From NCBI RefSeq assembly GCF_026230105.1, contig NC_079474.1, positions 39,012,294 to 39,076,293 on the forward strand: a DNA stretch of 64,000 bases, read 5' to 3'. Below are positions 50,197 to 61,890 of the stretch, one piece after another; positions within the stretch are counted from its first letter, which is position 1; every line of letters begins with the position of its first letter. Under the pieces are notes generated by a model. The model did not search any database. It was not told the origin of the DNA and was given only the letters and a program-made list of their open reading frames with translations. The DNA comes from Diorhabda sublineata. Lineage: Eukaryota; Arthropoda; Insecta; Coleoptera; Chrysomelidae. The translations under genes were made by a program, and so were the position numbers.

Positions 50197-50400
50197 TTAT
50201 CTTTCCACATTAGAATACCAGGTAACGGATTAGCAGACGGACAAGTAAAAATTGCAATTGTTACTATCTGACACCACATAATACACATGATAAGTAATCC
50301 TCTAACAAGTTATTTCGCAAATCTCTTAAGAACAGATTTAACCGTGGCGAGAAGAGTAAAAAGCGGTTACCATTGGTTATCTAATTTTTACCTGTAGATC
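50197..50400 (+). pseudogene. LINE RNase H C-terminal remnant
   Basis: LSFHIRIPGNGLADGQVKIA at 50197-50256 matches the last RNase H block of I/Jockey/R1-type LINEs (WVPGHxGIxGNExADxxAK) with its catalytic Asp kept in LADG. About 90 bases on, LTVARRVKSGYHWLSNFYL matches the tail following RNase H (xxxRLRxGHxxLTHxxL). Stops separate the two. It is a different fragment from the RNase H piece at 8.7 kb, which covers the other half of the domain and lies on the other strand. Confidence 0.65.
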
Positions 50401-51679
50401 CCATTGTGTCAGTTCTAATTTCAATCAAACTTTTAAACACTTTTTGATTGAATTACAAATATATCTACAGTAATTCCACTCCTTTTTCTTCTCCATTTTC
50501 AATATTTTCACACCACTAACTATCCTTACGATCTGTTCTTCCGTCCGCCAGGATTTTAAACAAACATAAACTATCTGATCGACAACCCAGACCACTTGAA
50601 ATCCGACTGATTTCACCATTAACTAACGGATTCGTCTACATCAGCTCTAGCAGTTCGAAGCTCGACTATATAGATGTTGGTTTAGGTAATGATGGTTCTG
50701 CTCCGTGACAGATCAGATCTGTAAGATGGAATGACGAAGGGACAGATAGTTCGAAAATCGTTTTCGTGTATGTTTAGCTAATGATTCTATTACACAATTT
50801 TGTTTTTTGAAAATATTTCAATACATTCTATAAAATCTCAATGATACCAGACGATAATATCAATTTTTATCAGTTCACAAACTAGTATGTCTGGCTTTAC
50901 AGTACTATCTTATAAACATACTAATGAAAATCAAAGATAACTGTGTATGGACCATTTTGAAACATCCAACAACTCGACGTCTTCAATATGAGTAAACATT
51001 TTGACAAAACAAACAGTTTTAATATACTTCGACTTCTTCCGCTAAGATTACAAAAACAAACAGTCAACCCAACAATTAAATTATTATTAGTGAAAATACG
51101 TGTTTTCTTGACATCAAAGCTTACCGGTAACATCAAATTATTGGAGTTATAATTTAGATTCAGATCATAATAACTATTGGGGATTATGAAAAAAGTTTGT
51201 GGACCTGTATAAATCAAAGTATAATTTAAGCAATTAATAACAAACTCATGAAATAGCGTATATTTCCATGTCCAGCTTATTAATTTCAAGATACATTTCA
51301 AGTGTTAATTTGGGTTCTAAGTATTTTCATCTACTATAATAGAGTACAATCAAAAAATTAAACCTTTTCAGTTTCTCTTGTTTGTTATTATTTATAATAT
51401 GAAAAATGAAACCACAAAACTACATATGTAATCAGGCAATTTGGCCGCTTAATTTCGAAGAAATTGAGAAGTAAGACATGACAAGCCTCATTAAAAGCAA
51501 CAATTTGGTAATTTGGGTACAATAACTACAGCTTCTACTTACTCACCCGTATTTTGGGTATAGTAGAGGTGTCTTGAGAAAAACCAAACCTGTTTTTAAT
51601 AAAACGTATACATAATAAGTATAATTAGATTGTTAAAATTTGTTCCATCAGATAGAAATATAAAGATTGTGTGTAAGAC
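50401..51679. other. AT-rich stretch, nothing recognised
   Basis: The 126-codon minus-strand open stretch at 50921-51301 is within what chance allows in this composition and has no motif. Nothing else is supported. Confidence 0.4.
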
Positions 51680-51692
51680 AAGACAAGACAAT
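51680..51692. repeat. Target-site duplication, left copy
   Basis: AAGACAAGACAAT, identical to 52404-52416, flanks the truncated LINE. Confidence 0.8.
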
Positions 51693-52403
51693 AGAAGGTC
51701 TACAAACGTTATTAGATCAAATGATTGAGAATTTTCAGAAATATGGAATAAAACTTAATACCAAAATGACTAAGTACAGGATCATCAGCAAAAATCCAGT
51801 AAACAATGGTGACCTTATTGTTGACAATGAACCATTCATTAAAACGAACGGAATAGATCAACTGTTTAGGACTATTAATGACAAATAGGATTACTCAACA
51901 GAAATAAAATGTCGCATTGAGAAAGCTAGAGCAGCATTCATTAGACTAAAAAACATCTTGTGTTGTCACGATCCAAATTAACAGCTTCGCGTCAGGGTAT
52001 TAAAATGCTAGATGTTTTCTATTCTTTTGTATGGTGTGGAAGCATGGACACTGACGGAAACAAGTCTCCGAAGCAGCTAGCAGGATAGAGTGCATAATGA
52101 AGACGTTATGGTGCAAATAAGAAAGGAGAGAGAGATTGTAAGATGTGTTAAAACCAGAAAATTATCTTACTTGCGCATGTAATACGCAATCCTGACACGT
52201 ATAGTATATTGCATCTTATCATCCAGGGAAAAATAGAGGGAAAATGGAGTCCTGGAAGAAGAAGAACATTGTGGTTGGAAAATTTACGTCAGTGGTTCGG
52301 TCAGACAAATAGTTCACTCTTCCGAGCTGCAGTGAACAAAATGATCATAGCCAATATGATCGCCAACGTCCGATAACGAACTGGGCACTATAATAAGAAG
52401 AAG
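51693..52403 (+). pseudogene. 5'-truncated LINE insertion (RT C-terminus to 3' tail)
   Basis: The 711-bp insert starts just after the YADD box (EGLQTLLDQMIENFQKYGIK, LNTKMTKYRIISKNPVNNG) and continues with INDK, EIKCRIEKARAAFIRLKN, LLYGVEAWTLTETSLRSS, and the intact last 67 codons 52173-52376: RNPDTYSILHLIIQGKIEGK, SPGRRRTLWLENLRQWFGQT, SSLFRAAVNKMIIANMIANV and stop. The tail is ATAATAAGAAGAAG, an AAG-type simple-repeat end rather than poly(A). Frameshifts at about 51880 and 52172 and several stops make it dead. Perfect 13-base target duplications on both sides show it was truncated on insertion, not afterwards. Confidence 0.88.
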
Positions 52404-52416
52404 AAGACAAGACAAT
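52404..52416. repeat. Target-site duplication, right copy
   Basis: AAGACAAGACAAT, identical to 51680-51692. Confidence 0.8.
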
Positions 52417-54611
52417 CAAAATAGAACTAGAATGATTTTGAAGACGTTTTCAACAACATTCAGGAAATTTTACCTACGCTGAAATGAGAGAGAACATCTT
52501 TGGGCTTATTTTTGGGTTGGTAGGAGAAATTTTATGTGGATTATGATTTTGTTTTAGGATTTATATAGAGATGGGGTTCGGGTGATTTTTTTTTGTTGCG
52601 ACTTGGTTTTTTTGGATGACTTTCGCTGGAGATGAAGAAACAAAATAAAATACAATAAAGCGTTGTTAGGTGTTGGGTGAAAGTAAGTTATTTGATGAAA
52701 GAGTGTGTACAACTGCGAATGTATTCTTCCCTGTCGTCGTTTATTCGACTGATGCACGAGTTTACCAAGTCAACGCTAAAAAGACAATGCAGAATAAAGA
52801 CAAATTATGTTTTTCAAATTCATGATGTGACATCAAAATCAATAGCTCTGGAACCGATCAAAGTATGTATGTATGTTCTTAAGAAATAAATGGAAAGCAA
52901 AATTCCTTTCTTTTTAACTTGTCATCTGGTGTTAATTCTTTAATAAATAAATTTATTTGGAATTCTAAAAATTAGTTTGTAGTTAACATAACATAACATA
53001 ACTCTTAAATAAAATCGTGAAAAAGTAACTTTTATGATAATCCAAAAATTTCTACTACTCTTGTTTCCCCTATTTAATCGTCTCTACCATCGGTTACGAC
53101 TGCATAAATGACCCATGTATGTAACTAAAATGCAAAATTGATAAAAGATTCTCTCAAAAGTATTCTATTTACATTGTCCGTTGGATTTCGTCGTTTGGAC
53201 TGTCCATTTGGGTGGTCTCGCTATAAATAACTTATGATATGGATCATACCACAAGATTACATCTGACAAGAATTCATATGATTGACATCGGGATGACCAA
53301 ATTATTACCTAGACGATTAAAGTAAACTTGGACAGTGTTGCATAGTTCTTTTTTCATATGTATCAATAAAATATTCTATATATTTTGTAATTTTTAGCTG
53401 TGTGTTAAATAAATTCCGTACTGTTGGACAACAATGATATACATTTAACTTTAAGTTTAATGACTTTGCAGATGCTCTTTCTAATTAAAACTAATGATAC
53501 ATTATTATTACAAGTATTATTATTAATGTCTTTCAAATTAGTATGGTTAGGCCCTATCAATCAATGGTTGTAATAAAACAATTCGAATTTAGACAGTGGG
53601 TTAATTAAACTGTTTCTGACACCAATAAATATTGATAATGCTGGTGCAAAGAACTGAGCTTCGAGGAAAATGATATTCGATATCATAATTATAGAAACAA
53701 CAAAATGATCAGTACAAAAATGAGAGAGAAACAAAAGAGAATACTGCGTCAAATTGTAAGTGCTACTACACTTTGATGATTTTTTTGTGATTCCACCTTC
53801 TTGTGCAACAACTTCAATTTGAATTGTGAGGTACTTAAGGATCTGAAATCTGAACAATTAGATTGCAAATATTGTATTTGCCTTTCTTTTTTAATATCTT
53901 TAATCAATTTTGTTTTAACTACGTTTTAAAAAGAGACAGACTGATAATTTTTAAATATATTGAGCAATAAAGTAGGTAATTATACTTATTATCTGTTATT
54001 TTAGTTTGGATAAAAGATTAATTCCTGTTAATTTTCTATTATTTTCACTATTGCTTATCATATTCAATTAATATGCCAGAAGTAAATGAATTTTCACTTT
54101 ATATACTCAACTCAGATTTAATAAAAATGTATGAGATATAAATAAATTGGTAAAGCAGTCTTTGAAAGGGTCGTTTTACCAGCATCAAGCTCATGGTAAC
54201 GGTTAATTTGTAGGGGACTTATAAACCATACATCAGAGACGCACGTGCTTTATATTCTTTATGAAACACCCACCCTTTTTTTAGTTTACTGCTATGTCTT
54301 TCAGCCGATTGCCATTATTTCCCTTATTTATCGATTTTCACTCTGGTCTCTATTCCAACAATTTGATTTTATTTTCGCTGCCCTCGGCTTCGGCCGACTG
54401 TGTCTTGGTTACCTACGTCTGTAACCGGATATCACAATAACTTCTCATTTTTCATGGAACGGCCATGAGGTAGGAATATTGGAAATATGTTCATTCTGTG
54501 TCAAATTGAGGGAGGGACAACGTGAGTCATAATGGATGACGACCTTTGAAAAGTATTTTATTTTGGATTCCAATAGATATTTTTCCATTTAGAATATGAA
54601 TGCAAGAAATT
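52417..54611. other. Stretch without a recognised gene
   Basis: No supported gene. The 98-codon minus-strand open stretch at 53561-53857 has a hydrophobic middle but no family motif. A small GC-rich palindrome, CGGCTTCGGCCG, lies near 54388. Confidence 0.4.
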
Positions 54612-55140
54612 TATAGGAGGATATATTGAAAAATTCTTTGCCTCTTATAGAAACAAACAAAAATTCAATGTCAAAATATTTTATTAATCTTCTCTTAATT
54701 GGATACATTTATTACAGCGAACCTGCTGCGAACCTTTCAAAAAAAAATGTTTCCTCTTGCTCTGCAAACCAGACCTCCACAGCTTTTATTACCTCCTCGT
54801 TATAAGAAAATTTACGACCTTCTTAACTTTTTTTCAGTTGAGGAAAAGATGATATTCGGACGGAGCCAAATCTGGTGAATAAGGGGGGTGTTCTAGTAAT
54901 TCAAACCCTAAATCACCTAAAGCATCTTTGGATAGCTTTCCGCGTCCTTTCTCTTTAATTTTTTCCCGTAGAGTAGTCAGTAATGTCCAGTTATTGTTAT
55001 ACCCTTATCCAAAAAATCAATCATGATTACTCCATGGCAATCCCAAAAAACTGCAAGAACTTTTCTAGCAGATTTCTGGACCCAAATCTCAGACCCAAAT
55101 GACCTCTGTGAAACCGTAGATCAGGTAATTAATTTGGTCG
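54612..55140 (-). pseudogene. mariner C-terminal half (third family)
   Basis: Minus strand, in order: KSARKVLAVFWDCHGVIMID with the FWDxxGVxxID block, FLDKGITITGHYYTTLREKI, KEKGRGKLSKDA, then a deletion that removes the HQDNAPAH block with the second catalytic Asp. It continues LGFELLEHPPYSPDLAPSEY, HLFPQLK, FSYNEEVIKAVEVWFAEQEE and a ruined KCIQL C-terminus. The third catalytic Asp is Glu here (APSEYHLF, at about 54842-54862). The 3' edge near 54612 (GGAGGATATATTGAAAAATT) may be the terminal repeat. Confidence 0.8.
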
Positions 55141-56336
55141 AGTTTACATTCCCTCGTGCACCAGACCAGACTGTTCTCATTCTCTAGGAGAAACTATTTA
55201 ACATCAGAACTGCAAGAAAGAATAAAACCTCATAGTATCAAACATTATCACAGACATAATAGTCAAGATTGGAGGAAAAAATTGATTTAATGACTACAAA
55301 AAAAGCAGTATTGCGAATAATGTTCTAGGACCGGCTAGTCAATAATACGTACTTTCTAATTTGAAAATAAGTCAATATTTTTTAATAGGGTGTAATTTCA
55401 GAAGAATTCAGACAATCAAAATGATTTTTTGAATTTTGAGAAGATTTACAAGAAAACAGCGATGCAAATAACACAAATTGAATCTAATTTCAGCTTATTG
55501 TCTTGACAATGGTGCTTGAAATTTTATGATAAATTTTCTGTTTATCAGAAGCTGTCAATTTAGTTGAAAATTCTTTGGAAACTCTCTCAATAGATATGGA
55601 AATGTTTGGAAGATTTACAGCAATTTTCAGCTTTCGTTTAAAAGAGAAATAAGACTGATGATAAATTAAGACATTGAGTATGGAGAAATATTAGGACATA
55701 TGCCAACTCCCATAGACAGAATTTTATCCCCGTATCCAGATTTAATTACTGCGACCCGAAAAAGTAGCAGGCCCTGAAATTCATGACAAAATAGTTGATA
55801 TGATAACAATGATTTAAAACAGACAAACTGATCAATTTAATGGTAAATATACCACCTATTTATTGAAGTAGTTTTATAAACTACAAAAATGAAATTTTCA
55901 AACTTTGATTACTTTTGTGCGTGTTGATTCTGGCTACCAGAAATAGAAATTTTATATTTAGAAAAACTAATTATATGGAGAATCATTATTAGATTTATTT
56001 AATAATAAATTATTGAATATTGATAAAATGTTCGATGCGAATGGAGAATTTAGTAAAGTATTATAAAACTTAGCTTTTGGAGTAATTTTTAACGTTCAAT
56101 GGTTCAGATAACATCTCAGCCGCCTCTAAAAAAATTAGTCAAAATATAAAACTAAAGCAAATTTCAATATACATCGAACAACTCAAAAAGTTATGATAGT
56201 TATTAACACCGAGCATAGATATATTTTTAGATTATATTTGTGAATATTTATTGTTCTTATACAAGGTTATATTCAACTTTTTGCAATATTTAGAAACTAT
56301 AATTTTCTGGTCAATAGTTTTTAAATCACTAGCATG
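55141..56336. other. AT-rich stretch, nothing recognised
   Basis: No supported feature apart from TTCTAGGACCGGCTAG near 55322, related to the inverted repeat at 24.95 kb. Confidence 0.4.
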
Positions 56337-56506
56337 ATCGTAAAATATCAGTTTTTTAATGATACTTGAATACAAATTCCGGTATGTTGAACCATAATCT
56401 ATTTCAAAAACATTAATTTTTCTTCATCACGTGATTTATGTTTATTACTATGTTACCAAGAACACGATTAATAATCCTAAGTTATTTTCATTTAAGGTTA
56501 TCGAGG
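56337..56506 (+). repeat. Dispersed repeat, copy 1
   Basis: Shares ATACAAATTCC, GTxTGTTGAACC, TAATxTATTTCAAA and CACGxGATTTATGTTTATTA-like blocks, then TTATCGAG, in the same order and spacing as 60548-60700. Not coding. By eye the central 80 bases are roughly 80 percent identical. Confidence 0.65.
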
Positions 56507-56869
56507 ATTACATGGGTCAAAATGATTCTTTTCTGAGAAAAGTTCAATGCAAATGGGCATAACATTATTAGTGCATATCTGTTAATTTTGCAATATCATA
56601 TCTTAAGAAATAATTTTAATTTAAAACTCCTTGAAAGTAGGAGAAGTACAAGGAATTTAGTATATATGAGAGAAAAAATTCTCTCATGTATATAAAATTA
56701 ACAAATTGAAATAAAATATTTGCCAACTAGTTTATGACCTGAATGTTGTGGGACTGTGGCAGTCAAACATCAGAGTGTAATCTTTTAAATATATATTCCA
56801 AGTTTTCCACAAATATGAAGATTGTCCATAAAATAAGGTTCCTAACGAGTTTTTACACATTACATGTTT

Positions 56870-57125
56870 ACAAATATTAGACCTAACTTTATACATAATC
56901 GCCGCCATTTTTGCATACGGTATACCGTCTTATTTATGACTGAGTCGTAGAAATATGCCGCCGCGCCACGAAGATAGCTTGAAACCTTTTTTTTCAGCTC
57001 TTCGTCAGTTGTAAAATACGTCCCTACCAAGTGTTTCTTTAATTCATGGAAGAGATGATAATCACTGATGACTAAGTCTGGGTTGTAAGGGAGTACCATT
57101 TGCGCAAGAACGAACATTGTAGACA
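56870..57125 (-). pseudogene. mariner C-terminal fragment (fourth family)
   Basis: Minus strand: LPYNPDLVISDYHLFHELKK with the third catalytic Asp in SDYHLF, then HLVGTYFTTDEELKKKVSSY, LRGAAAYFYDSVINKTVYRM and QKW. This matches the end of mariner transposases (HPPYSPDLAPSDYHLFxxLKxHLGGxxFxxDEExKxxVxxWL, then FYDxGIxKLVxRxxKC). The frame is open over the fragment but the catalytic core upstream is missing. It is of a different subgroup from the N-terminal fragment at 57416-57778 on the same strand, so the two are probably separate insertions. Confidence 0.75.
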
Positions 57126-57415
57126 GCTCGCCGGGTGTGGACCACTCTGGTAAATAAATTTTGTAGTATTTATTGAGTGACTTTTTATAATTAAATACGT
57201 TTACAATCAAAATTTACTTTCATAATGTCATCAAACAAATAAATACAAGACTGAATTATGGAATAAAATGATTATTTCAGAAAAACAAATCTTTTGAAAA
57301 TTAATTTCCTAGATTTCAATAGTCGACTATCAGTTTGTAGAATTGCAATCCACACTCTGTAATTAATAAGAACAATATAAGTCATATAATTTATACAAAA
57401 AAAGTTGTATGTACG

Positions 57416-57778
57416 TTATTGAGTTAGTCCAATCACTTTGAAGAAGGAATCTAACGTTGGCCATATTAAGTCACATAACGATCTTGCAATAACAGTTTCC
57501 GCAAAGTAAATCAGCCGATTTTTATCGACATGCATGAAATTTATCTTATAGCGAAGTGCGACCAGATTGGATTCGGAAAACCAACGGAACACAGTAGCTC
57601 GAGATAGTGCTTCATCACCAAAAGTCGAATCGGGTTGTTTGGCACACTGCTTTTCGTTTAATTTACCTCGAAAGTCATAGAAAATCATCACACGAAAATG
57701 TTCGCGATTTAGTTCCAATTTTTGACCAAGATGAATGTTTCCAAGTTCATTAATCAAATTCTTCTCGGATCGCCACAA
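57416..57778 (-). pseudogene. mariner family A, copy 4 (N-terminal fragment)
   Basis: The minus-strand frame stays open for 120 codons and contains LELNREHFRVMIFYDFRGKL, NEKQCAKQPDSTFGDEALSR and ATVFRWFSESN, the paired helix-turn-helix region with the FGDExxSRATVFRWF motif of family A. After it VALRYKINF is the frameshifted remnant of GRTSLQDEF. The catalytic domain and both terminal repeats are missing. Confidence 0.8.
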
Positions 57779-60547
57779 TCAGAGTCTACATAACACACAC
57801 TGGATTATCGAGAGGCACGTGCAAAGTGGATGTGGAGGGTAAGTGATCATCGAAAAAAATCTAGCAGGAGTAAGTTATTCTGTTTGAGATGTGAACTCAT
57901 ACATTTACTGCTAATAATCCAACGTTCACTAATTGACAATATCAAACTGAGGCCCCTTCTACTTTGCATTGTGAAATGACTACTTCACAGGAAGGGGGGT
58001 CAGCGAGGTTGCCAGATCTATTACCCAAAAACTATTTTCTTTTTTCAAATCGAATTTAATTTTTAAAAATCTAGTTGAACTTTCCTCTCTGTATATCCGT
58101 CAAAATTTAGTCATATCCTTATTAATGGAGATTAAATAAAGCTGAAACACATAAAAGTAATCATGTTCGGATGATAGGAGTTTGCTATTAAACGAATAAA
58201 TTGCATATAAACAGGATTGTGGGTTGACTTAAGACAGTTGCAATTGGTGTTAAGAAATGATTTACGACGCTATCAATTGAAATTAATACAAGGTACTGTA
58301 TAGTCAAAAAGATAATAGAATGAATAAAATTTATTATTGCAAAGTACAGAAATAACTGGGGAAGTATTTAATTAATTCTACCTAGACATTGTGAAGTATT
58401 TATTTTTTTATTGATACTTTACCGAAGTGGAAAGTGCTGAATCCGAATTGATATGAAATCATCAAATTTAAAAAACAAATTTTCATGACAATGCATATAT
58501 TTCGTAAAAGAAGAAGAAGAAAGTTTGATTTCACAAACTAGTTATATTCTAGATGGTTTACGTCATCCAGCATAAATATAAATGATAACTTTTTCTTTAA
58601 CTCATAATTTCAACAACGTACTTTGACACTGTTTTGTTAGACAAACAATGATTAATTACTCTTTTTATAAATCCTTAAGGTTTAAGATACTTGGGAATAT
58701 GTTTGATTTCCTCTATGAAAAGGGTGGACATCCGCATGGAATATTTGCACCATAAGCTTCATGCACATTTCATAGAGCCGATTTTTCGTGAAAGTGCGCT
58801 ATAAACACGGTTTCTGAAACTGCAGGAGCAGTCTGTGTTTGGCATCATTTCTTGAAGTATTGATACGTTGTTTTATACCTCTTCCTCGATTTTTTCGGCA
58901 GCAGCGGAAGACAAGCGAAATTATTTGCTAATTCTTCTATATCCATACGGATCGAACTCTTACTCGGGAGCAAAATCGTTCTCGACTGGTAAATCCTTTG
59001 TAGTATAAGTAACTATGATGTTCGTAATGTATCGGTAATTCAGGTTCTGGATATTCTTTTTCAAAAGTTTTCTATGTAATTTGTTGTATTTAGGTTGATT
59101 TGGCCTTTTCGATAATTCACTGACTACAAATTACAATTCTGTTCTCAATTTGCTCCATCTTAGAAAATTTAGATATAATTCCCAAAGAAACGACTGATTC
59201 CGGACTGTATCTAAATCCCACATCCACATGAATCACGTTGTCCTTTTGGTGTTCTATCAAGACATTCGTCAACTAATGAAGCGATGAATGGTTATTAGCA
59301 GGTAACAACAGGAACCAGACGATTAAAGAAAAAAGAAATCGTGGGATATTATTGAAGACTGCGGTTATTGGGCTAATTTCATGCTTCATTCTATTCCTAC
59401 AATTTTGTTGTATATTTTTATATACATTTGATTCTATAAATCCCTTAGAAAAAAATTTAGATGTAATAGAATCTTTGTAAGTAATCTATATAACCCTCGC
59501 TACCAATCCACCTTCTCGGAGAGCAGTGATTTTAAAACTGAGGGCTCCCCTGTTACTGAAACTAGATACTATTATTTGGTAAGTTTAGATTATTGCTATT
59601 TGGAAATTTGTTTGTATAAGTGAATTTCTCGAAATAGTCAAATTTTCATCGATACGATTACGTGCTTTTTTCGATCATTTAGTTTTGGTTCTCTTGATTT
59701 GTGCAATTCTAATCAAATTTGAACCAATGTAGAAAAGATTAATAAATAAATATCAGAACATGAGTAATAGTCGATTTTACATTAAGAGTATATTATTTTA
59801 ATAATAATTAACATGGGACCAAAAGTTTATTAGATGTTCATGAAAATATACTTTTGTCAATTGTTATTTTTACTTATTTCTGATAACGTTATAACAAAAT
59901 TTTACTTAAAATAAAGGAAAATCCCAGCTCTTATGGACTAATTTCTATTTAAAAAAAACCATCTATTACCTATTTTTTCCTAAATCTGAAATAGAATTTA
60001 GGTATTTTGGAATAACTGTTTTGTAATCCCGCATACGAAATAATAATTTTATCCCATAATTTGGCCGTTCACTGTATATCACACTACATTGTATCTGTCC
60101 TTAAATACATTAGTTATATATACACACTAAAAGCCTCAAATAGATTGCAATTAAAATTTATATAAGATGTTTATGTGTTTCGGTTATATTAACCTCTGCT
60201 ATAAAATTTATACCGACTAAAATGCTTGATTGCCTCTATGTGAGGCATATAATGGTTAATCAGTGAAAACAAGTACGAGAAGTATTTATAGATTTACGAG
60301 TTGATCCAGAGCATTATAGATTCTCAGTATGAAATTCGTACTGTACCAAAGACTACAAATACCCATTGTAATTTTGGATTTACCATAAATCTTTTGTACT
60401 TTTATTGTTTAAATGTCGGTATTGTGTAGATAAAGTCACCAAGATCAACAATATGTTTTCTTTGAAAAATGCTGAGGACAAATTTATGAGCAACATAATG
60501 AAAAAATTTTAATGATTTTGAAAAGGGTGTCAACAGATGGACGATGT
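57779..60547. other. AT-rich stretch, nothing recognised
   Basis: No supported gene on either strand. Some GC-richer sections (57990-58020, 58740-58930) have no readable motif. Confidence 0.4.
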
Positions 60548-60700
60548 CCGTAAAACATATAAACATTAATGGTACATAAATACAAATTCCAGTGTGTTGA
60601 ACCGTAATTTATTTCAAATACATTTTTTTTAATCGCACGATTTATGTTTATTAGTATAAAATCAATTAGTCCTATTATATTTTCACTTCAAATTATCGAG
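60548..60700 (+). repeat. Dispersed repeat, copy 2
   Basis: Same orientation as copy 1 at 56337-56506, 4.2 kb away, with matching blocks in the same order and small indels. Confidence 0.65.
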
Positions 60701-61300
60701 AAAAAACATAATTTAGATGTGTTTCTCCTGAAATTGACAACAACTGATTTAGGTATCTAAGCATAAAGCAACAAGAGTCAATCTTTCTATATAACCTCGC
60801 TAGACATAAAATTTTAAAGTGAATAACAATAATTATTTCAAATTTTTATACACAGAATTATGTTAATCTGTATTATTGAGTTCGAAAGAGTGATTATATG
60901 TGCGTACTTTCACATTATCTTTCAGAATAACTGAAACATATCTTTAAGCCTTATTTATTAGAACAGAACCTCACCCCTCATCATGGAAACCAGTGAAAAC
61001 ATGGCTGTATTATAGTATAAAATGATTCAGAAGCAGAAATTCTGTGAAATTTACACAATAACTTGAGAAGAAGTAATCCAAACTCATTGGTTAGTAAAGG
61101 GTATAATAGTCATATAAGATATATGAAAAAAATTAAGGTTTTAAATCATTACGCTATAAATATATTGGCTCGGTCTATGTGAAGGATACGAATCTAACTA
61201 CCATTGTCGACAATTATCTAAAAATGTCAAAGCCCTTGGGTAGCTGAATCCATTTTCACATGGTCAATATTACACTCGCTATCAGTAAATACTTGAATTA
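60701..61300. other. AT-rich stretch, nothing recognised
   Basis: No supported feature. Confidence 0.4.
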
Positions 61301-61890
61301 CGAGAGTTGCTACTTAAGTTTTGAGATATGGCAACAATGAAATTATTGTCAAATCTGACATCATACAGTTTGACATTTTTAATGGTGAACGTACTTAGAA
61401 CGTGTTGTCATACGAGTTTTATTTGAGTTGTTTACAGATATTTGAAATATTCATCTTAGTAAAAATTGGAATTAAACAGCGAACATTTTTTGTGACGTTT
61501 GACCAACAGCAGTATGTTAATCGACTCGCTTCGACTTTTGGCGATGAAACACCATCTCGAGCAACCGTATTTCGCTGGATTTTCGAATTTAATCGTGGTC
61601 GCACTTCGCTACAGGATGAATTTCGTGATGGTCGTCCATAATCGGATGTTGTGTCAGAAAACTTCAATCCTGTGCATAAAATGATATTGCCAGATAGTCA
61701 TGTGACATATCCTAAGATTGAGACATACTTGGGCGTTAATTCCACTCGCCTATATTCAATATTGCATGAAAATTTGGCTCTCAAAAGATATGATCGCGTT
61801 GGATACCGCATAATTTGATACTCCTCGAAAACACTCGTGAAATGTGACGAATCATGGGTCTCTGAATATGAACCCAAAACTAAACAACAA
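61301..61890 (+). pseudogene. mariner family A, copy 5 (5' half)
   Basis: TA at 61299-61300 precedes the terminal repeat CGAGAGTTGCTACTTAAG followed by TTTTGAGAT. The leader leads to a frame with YVNRLASTFGDETPSRATVF, RWIFEFNRGRTSLQDEFRDG and RP, then a stop. Beyond it VTYPKIETYLGVNSTRLYSI and LHENLALKR remain. A deletion joins this to CDESWVSEYEPKTKQQ with the first catalytic Asp, where the element ends. It is the best-preserved N-terminal half of the family in the window; no right terminal repeat was found. Confidence 0.85.

Noticed and set aside
50921..51301. 126-codon minus-strand open stretch
   Set aside because: By a rough stop-codon estimate about one such frame is expected by chance in a window of this size and composition; no motif or signal peptide.
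53561..53857. 98-codon minus-strand stretch with a hydrophobic middle, considered as a chemoreceptor exon
   Set aside because: No receptor signature motif and no convincing exon boundaries that keep the hydrophobic part.
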